A DNA stretch of 64,000 bases from the NCBI GenBank assembly GCA_951799445.1, contig OX637295.1, forward strand, positions 21,452,001-21,516,000. Reading direction: 5' to 3'. The notes under the pieces are model-generated. The model worked only from the letters and a program-made list of their open reading frames with translations, did no database searches and was not told where the DNA came from. The DNA comes from Pseudisothecium myosuroides. Lineage: Eukaryota > Streptophyta > Bryopsida > Hypnales > Lembophyllaceae. A program made the translations under genes and the position numbers. This document shows positions 57,368-64,000 of the stretch, piece by piece; positions within the stretch are counted from its first letter, which is position 1, and every line of letters begins with the position of its first letter.

Positions 57368-58606
57368 CCCCTAAAGTCCCATTGTCTTCTTAGGGGACAA
57401 AATGGATTCCGTGCAGGTCTCAATATTCATCATGATTTTTTGAAACTTTTTATAAAGGTAGAAAAGCACATTAACATTCTGGGATTATAATTTTTATTTC
57501 AATCGGTGCCTGGGAGCAAAAGTTATGGCGCAAAAGGTTCTTTTTTTCGGTGCAGCAGGCAGAAACCTCTTTGCACCAAAAAAAAATTTTAATTTAAAAA
57601 AAAAAAAAATTTAGATTGTAATTTTATCTATGTGGGAAGCTTTGATTCAATCCATTTGGATTTGTTGTGTAAAAGTTATGGACAATCTTATTTTTCGGGC
57701 AATTAGAGCATCTTCTTGAAAAAATAACTTGTAGGATTCATTTTTTAATGCAATTTTTACAATTTAAAAAAAAATTGTTTGAAAAGGTTAAATTTGCTTG
57801 CTAAAACAATAAAAAATTATAGTGTTTAAATCACATCTATTTAATATTAGATCCAACGTTGTCAATTGAAAGATTAATTAAATAAACAAAATCTTTGGTT
57901 GTGAGGTTTTAGCCTATCATGATTTCCTAGGAATCTGTTAGACCTACCTCAAAGATATGTTCAAGAAAAAAACCCTCCTAGAAACCGGATTCTAGGTGAA
58001 CCTAACATCTATAAAACATGGCAGGGATCTTTCTCTCCACCAATCACTACTTTTATAGTTCTAAAGGGCCTTTGGTCCAACCTTTCTATAACCCTTCCTT
58101 AATTTACATGATGGACTCTACAACTTCATGAATTTTCAACATCTAGTAGTGCAAAAAATTGAGTACAAGAGTGGTCAAAGTTGTGTGATCCTTTCAGACA
58201 AGGTAAAAAAAATCCAATTTTCAAATTGATTATTCCTTAAGTGTAGGATAGGGATGACACCTCTCTTCCAACTATTTATTTTATGGATTTGATAGATGCT
58301 AAAAATAGAATTTCCCCGCCAATATTCTTTTTTCAACAAACAATTGTTTTTGAAAAAATATATTTTCAAAAAATTTGGCATCTATTTTTAGAATTATTTT
58401 TTGTCGCCCTTGCCCTACAATTGTGGTAATCTTTTAATCTATGCTGTAAAAGTTGCCTAGATTTTTAGGATACCTACTCATAAAACTATTCATTCAAATT
58501 GTACAGTTGAATTTGGAAATAAGTCCATTTTAAAATTTAGGTTCACGGAATTAGAAATGGTAGTTTTTCAGTATTTATGGTAAAATGTAGGCTAAGAACT
58601 TTAGGA
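57368..58606 (+). mobile_element. TTAA-flanked element, copy E
   Basis: The left end CCCCTAAAGTCCCATTG follows TTAA (57364-57367), and the next 350 bp match copies C and D, and B inverted (GGGGACAAAATGGATT, then GAAGCTTTGATTCA). The likely right end is AACTTTAGG at about 58606 after ATTAGAAATGGTAG. About 300 bp more than the full-length copies suggests a foreign insertion inside. The right boundary is approximate. Confidence 0.6.
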
Positions 58607-58897
58607 ACTACAGATTTAGGCAATGCCTTGGAATGAAATTCTTTTCATTTGTGTCAAAGAAAAAGAAAAAAAGATTTAGTCAAAAGGTAGTATATATTAC
58701 GGAGTAGAAAATACAATATAAATGACCATGCCCTTATTTTTATGTATTATGACAATAGAATTAGCAAAAATAATTATAAAATATTAAATTCATTTATTAT
58801 AGTATATATGTTAATAGAAAATTATATATTATAATATACTTCTATTAGTGTGACAAAATACATTTTCTATAATAAAACAATAGTAAATTAACATTAA

Positions 58898-59100
58898 ATC
58901 CTAAGGACCAAGGCACATTTTGGTCGAAAATTCCTACCTTTTAGGGAGGTGAGAAAAAAATAAATAAAAAAGTAAAAAAAAGTTTCAACCAATCAAACTT
59001 GTAATAGAATACTATTGGAATGTGTGGAAATTTTTTCAAAAACTTTGACTACAAAAATTGAAAGATTGTAACGTTTAAAGTCAAAAGTTAGTCTTATCAA
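58898..59100 (-). mobile_element. TTAA-flanked element, inverted fragment (I)
   Basis: TTAA at 58894-58897 is followed by ATCCTAAGGACC. Within it, GAATGTGTGGAAATTTTTTC and AACTTTGACTAC are the reverse complement of the block near the right end of copies A and C. It is an eroded copy in reverse orientation. Confidence 0.5.
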
Positions 59101-60721
59101 TTAAGATTAACATAAATTACCTTCTCCTTGACTGAGATTTTTGCACCACACATGACTTTTTTGATAGTTGCATCCTATATGATGTTAGTTACATATATAT
59201 TTGCTTTTAGAAGTAGAAGAGGAGTTTTTTACATGTTGCTTGAAGTTGTCTTGTTGCAAAATTTGGATGACATATAGGATTCCATGTCATTTTATCATCC
59301 ATTTTGAGCCTTGGACACTCTTCATTTATAAAGGCTAGTATAAAGTGCCTATGACCAACCCCTTCTTCTCTTCCCGAATCACAATGCTCTAAATGCTCTA
59401 GCCACAACCCTTGGTCGCTACATAACATTTTATACCCAGGCAGTGGTCCTCCCCCATGTTGATAAGGTATTATGCTTTGCTAGATACCTGGTAGAGACTT
59501 ATCAGTTACTTCAAGAATTGGGGTTGGCTGAGGAGTCATATACAACAATTTTGTTCCTTGTAGGGTCCCCTTTTCAAGGATGCAAAAGGGACCCCTATCT
59601 TATTGGTAAACATTGTTATGTAGTGTTAAGAGGCTCAAATAGGGTGACTTTTGAACAAGCATCCAACCTTTAATTAGGACACTCTTCTTCTTGGGGTTAG
59701 CTACATGGAATTTTTTTTCATTTATTTTGGATAGTGCAGAAAGCAATCTTTGCTGAAATGAAGTAGTTTACATTTCTATAAATGGATGGAACATGAAAAA
59801 TGAAAATGAAATTTAAATTACTCATCCAAAAGAATATACATTCATCCAAAATAAAGTGAATATTTGTCTTTAGAATATGTAGCAAATCAATAATGTCATC
59901 TACTAAAAATGGAAGAATATGTCCCCTTATATTCCTTAAAAAAAATTGTATTTTGCTTTTGAGCGAATGATTATTAAAATCACACATGTTTGTTAGATGT
60001 TGTTACCCTGATAGGTTTACAAGGCCTAAAGAATGTTATGTTGCTACCAACCCTTTCATTACTTTCTGAGAAAGTGCCAAGATGGAAAATTTGGTGAAGT
60101 ATTGTATTTCTACATTCATCCATCTTTAGGAACGAAAAACACTTTTCAATCATATTTATGCACTTTTTCATCTAAATTTGTTGACTTCATCCATATCTTT
60201 AATGGAAACCAAAAATTTCCAGCAAAAAGCAATTATTTTTATGTGACTAATATTAGCTACTTCCTCGGTTTCTGAAAAAGACTTTTGTTTTTCCTTCATA
60301 TTTATTTTTACAAAGGAAACACGGATCTTTTCAGAAACAAAGGTAGTATTTATTTGCAATCTGGCCCCATGGTGCAAAATAAAAAGGCTGATTGCCACTT
60401 GTAGAATGCTTCAATTTCCCTCTCCAAGTGCAACCCTGAGAGCCTTTCCTAGCATAACATTCCCAGAGGGGACTCGTTGAAGCCATTGACGACGACGGAC
60501 GCAATCCCTAGCAAGCAATGTCAGAATGTGCAGGACGGAACACTGAAATCGCAGTACCAAACTTGTTGCATTAGAATTGGAAGAGAGATCAATCTGAAGT
60601 GACGTCGTCAAAACGGAAGAACAGATCATTAGAATTCTATCGAATTGCGAGAACAAGTTCGTGTTAAGTTAGATTCCATTGCCATCGCTTAGTTAGGGTC
60701 GGTCGAAGCAGGATCGGAGCT
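59101..60721 (+). other. Intergenic DNA and promoter of the D-lactate dehydrogenase gene
   Basis: AT-rich to about 60400, then GC-richer leader sequence. A 76-codon open stretch at 59443-59673 has a protein-like composition but no motif I recognise and no ATG at the stated start. Confidence 0.4.
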
Positions 60722-63700
60722 ATGGCGCAGCAGGCTCGACGTGCGAGTGCTCTGCTTCTTCGCCGCTGCAGCTTCCTTGCAGCGGATTGTACTGTTGCTC
60801 CCCCCGGCGTCAACCGAGCTCGTGGCTTGGTGTCGTTGAGCCTTGTGAGCTTCACGAATAAGGAGCGGACGACGGGTTCGAGAGACCGACCGGGATGGAG
60901 AGTGCGCGCGGGGGCGGTGGTAGGGGGGGCTGCTGCGGTGACGGGGTTCATGAGCTTGCTTCCTCCGGCTGTGACGTCCTGTGAGGCTCTCCAACAGATT
61001 GAAGGGAGTGAGAGCGTCCAACAGTCTGCTGAAGCGGTTGTTGCGACGGAGACGCTTGATGGAAAGTAAGTGTCGAGCTAATCGGTTCTAATTTGAACTC
61101 TTCTAATTATTTGAGACTCTTTTGAATTTTTATTGTCAATTGGCGTAGTGTTGGAACGAGAAGGTTCTTTTTGATGGAGTATTCGGAATTCAGAATTGAA
61201 GTTTTGTGGTGTAATTCAAGGATTTTAGTGTGAGAGATTTTATGATAGGATGCAGATCCGTTGCCGAACTAACACTCGAAAATGAGTGAGGTAAGGCGAT
61301 TATGAATGTTTATTGATCGCCTCCTCTGTGTAAATGCTACTACACTTTGCTCATTCTAAATTTCTGAATTTCTAGTTTCTTTACCAGCATGTTCTCAAGA
61401 ATATCTGCGACGATTCTAGTTCAAGGTTACCGGAAAATGCAATGAAATAGTCTTATTCCATTGTCGGATATCTAGTTCAGTAATAATTTGAACGTTTCTT
61501 AAACAATTTGAATCATTGTGCGCGTACCTCAGATTTAAGAGCAGAGTCTTTTTTAAGCAGAATCGAAAAAAGAACTCAGTTTTTGACAATCAAAAACTCA
61601 AGTGCAAATGGAAAAATACGGATCATTCCGTTTTCCGGTGCTCCTGCTCGGATTCAAAATGTTGCGATCCCCTGCTTTGGCATAGAATGAGAGTTGTCCT
61701 GAAGTTCTAGACCAATTTGGCGTCGACATTTAAGAGCTAATTACTGTTGAGTCGACACGCTTTGATGTCGTTGCCATATTTGCCTAGGCCGTGGTATTTT
61801 TGCGGGTCGAACTCAGTTGTTTGTATGTCGAAATGATTTCGAGGATTGACTCACCATCTAGATCTCTTGACTAGTACAAATAAATTGATTGAGTTGCTCT
61901 TAAATCGGACCATACTGAATTGGTAAATTGATGGCAGCAAGGACGCGCCTCGGATCCTCAGTGCTGACACCGTAACACATCTTCTTGCGGAATTGAGAGC
62001 TATCTGTGATGTAAGTATCATCGTAGCCGCTTATATGTCGGTCTTCGTGCCGAGATAGTCTTCTTTCTGGCTTTTTTTTAGTTTGTGTTGGAACTTCTAA
62101 GTAATTGGAACTGCTCTTTCTAGTTCTATGTTCATATGACTGGACTCAGTGGTTATCTGTACTGTGCTTTTCTTAGAATTGTAGTGAGTGTTCTTCCCGT
62201 GCTATTACTAGCGCTTGATCCTAGACTTTTAGGGTTTTCTTTTCCGCCCATAGCTCATTCTTCGCTTCAATTGTGAAACTATTAATGAGAGCCAAGGTTG
62301 GAATTCAGGAGGATCGAGTTGTTGTAGATGTGGACGAAAGAGAATTTCACGCAAAATCGTGGAACACTTATCACTCCATGGACGCCATCCCAGATATCGT
62401 AGTGCACCCAGAGTAAGTTGGAGATTTTTCGACCGGTGCCATCGAACATGAAATTATACATTGTTGTCATATGGTACTAACAAGCCGAAGTTATCACTAG
62501 GTTTTAGGGACTTGAAGACTGCATGCTGTTACATATAAGAATTGTGAAGTGGGCTATAAGACTTCTTATGGCGGTCTCGGCATGAATTGTTTTTCCGTTG
62601 TGTGCAACAATCGACATAGGGATCAGGATCTCTGGTCTTGCCTCGAGTATTTTTTGTAATTTGTGTTCACTATTTTCTTATTATTCAGGTCTCAGGAGGA
62701 GGTGGTCGCTATCGTAAGAGCTTGTGCAAAATTCAAGGTGTTCAGCGTCTTCCAAACATTTTTCGACAAAATATTAGTCGAATATAACTGAATGGCTCGA
62801 TGGTTGCGTTGATTATTGTAGTGTTTTTCTTGAGCTCCGATATTAGCTGATATGTAATTGTTTGCTGTGTTCAGGTCCCTGTAACGCCATTTGCAGGAGG
62901 AACGTCTCTTGAAGGACACACCATGACGCTTCAAAGAGGAGTAAGCATTGACATGAATTCAATGAAGGTATACTTCTGGCTCTCGGCAGTATATTTGAAC
63001 AATTGTAGTCTTCTCCTTGAGTTTTGTTTCTTTCAATAATGGAAAAAACGCACGTGCTAGTGATTTTAGTCCATAAGTTTTAGATATATTCCTCTAGGAT
63101 GTAATATTCAGCGGACAACTTCTGTAGGCCACATGATTGTTAGTGTCAGTGATTGGATGGTCCAATCACTTTGTAATCACTTCTACTTCTTAAGGGCTTC
63201 TTGAGGAGAGGAACGAGGAATGATGTTGTTATGAACGATCTTGTGCTGAGCTGGGTGTGTGCAGAAAGTCAAGGAATTACATTTGGAAGATATGGATGTA
63301 ATCGTGGAGCCAGGGATTGGCTGGATAGAGTTGAATGAATATTTGAAGCCCCATGGTCTCTTCTTTCCTCTAGATCCTGGTAATACTTCGCAACTGTGCT
63401 ATCAAGAATCTTTATATGCCGCTGCTGAAGCTGAATTTCTCAGGAGAGCTGGAGTCCTCAAGTGGAACCAGAGTATGGTATATCTGTCTGGTATACAAAA
63501 TGGGCGATGGAGATGCCCTGCTAGTATACCGGCATAGCATTTCCACCACGAATTTTGCATGCCAGCCAGGTTTACTTTGCTGTGGTGGATAAATCTAATT
63601 TGTATATTTGAAATTTTGTGATGCGTCATACACGTCGCTTGAAATCTTTATTCACAAGTTATTCTCGAATCAAGGAAGGAATTTAAGGGTTAAATACAAG

Positions 63701-63896
63701 TTTCAAAGATCAAGTATATGTGCACATACGTTCTCTAAACTGCGACACGCTGCTGCACTGAGTGAACACTGCATCATTTTTCTGTTCCGTCTGCCTAATG
63801 GGTTCATATTTATTCTACTCCGTGATTGTGTGCAGGCCCTGGCGCTACAATTGGAGGAATGTGTGCAACTCGATGTTCAGGTTCAATGGCTGTGAG
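60722..63896 (+). CDS. DLD: D-lactate dehydrogenase (FAD-linked, mitochondrial), 5' part
   Basis: The enzyme oxidises D-lactate, formed from methylglyoxal by glyoxalases, and passes electrons to cytochrome c in mitochondria. Visible exons are 60722-61065, 61938-62010, 62309-62412, 62689-62737, 62875-62967, 63265-63379 and 63836-63896, with an open frame across all junctions. The last ends in a donor (GTACGC) and the gene continues past the window. The N-terminus is Arg-rich (MAQQARRASALLLRRC), as for a mitochondrial presequence, followed by a Gly/Ala hydrophobic patch (GAVVGGAAAVTGF). The FAD-binding PCMH domain starts at IPDIVVHPES. Its pyrophosphate loop is PVTPFAGGTSLEGH, then DMDVIVEPGIGWIELNEY, FFPLDPGPGATIGGM and CATRCSGSMAVR, all matching plant and fungal DLD. 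The exon 2 acceptor could shift by a few bases (CAG at 61937 or AAG just after). A glycolate-oxidase-subunit-like relative is less likely. Confidence 0.92.
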
Positions 63897-64000
63897 GTAC
63901 GCCGTTTTTGACCGCTTCGTAGACAGGAAATGAACCTCGAGATTCTATTTGGCAGACGTCGTGTTAGGGAGTCATTAAGCCCTAAAGGTTCTTGGGGTAA

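Noticed and set aside
59443..59673. 76-codon open stretch with protein-like composition
   Set aside because: No ATG at the stated start, no motif and no flanking exons could be identified.
1..64000. CRISPR arrays, rRNA, tRNA, operons, prophage
   Set aside because: None is seen; spaced direct repeats here are diverged satellites or transposon parts, and gene structure is eukaryotic throughout.

Overview
The window reads as nuclear DNA of a land plant or close streptophyte relative. It has split genes with GT-AG introns, a NAC-domain transcription factor, a WRC-domain protein, a TGD5-like plastid lipid-transport protein and a plant-type homocysteine S-methyltransferase. Six protein genes sit in a very AT-rich background packed with short DNA transposons and a few retroposed fragments. 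Features that would be unusual for a flowering plant are an intronless, bacterial-type guanine deaminase and a dead Tc1-like (DD34E) transposase, so a seed-free plant (bryophyte, lycophyte or fern) is my guess. The species cannot be named from this sequence alone.

Layout. 1-6.6 kb: transposon debris, including a pogo-like MITE that carries both a SINE-like insert and a TTAA-flanked element, and two nested Tourist-like elements. 7.5-12.2 kb (minus): homocysteine S-methyltransferase, 7 coding exons plus a probable 5'-UTR exon and a long repeat-bearing leader intron. 12.4-31.4 kb: gene desert with MITEs, a degenerate tandem array (20.8-21.5 kb), an extremely AT-rich TIR element with a (TA)n tract (24.6-25.4 kb) and a CACTA element nested in a Stowaway/mariner-like element (28.0-29.9 kb). 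31.8-38.5 kb (plus): TGD5-like gene, then a six-exon WRC-domain gene. 39.3-43.0 kb: a MITE next to a Tc1-like transposase pseudogene that is split by a CACTA insertion. 47.4-48.7 kb (minus): guanine deaminase, with partial tandem duplications on both sides. 53.5-55.7 kb (plus): membrane-tethered NAC factor. 57-59 kb: more TTAA elements. 60.7 kb to the right edge (plus): D-lactate dehydrogenase, cut by the window end.

The genes do not form a pathway or operon; each appears to be an independent plant transcription unit. The metabolic ones cover methionine salvage, guanine catabolism and D-lactate oxidation. The most distinctive non-gene signal is a family of at least eight elements flanked by TTAA, with ends reading CCC(C)T. 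That combination is otherwise known from the piggyBac superfamily.
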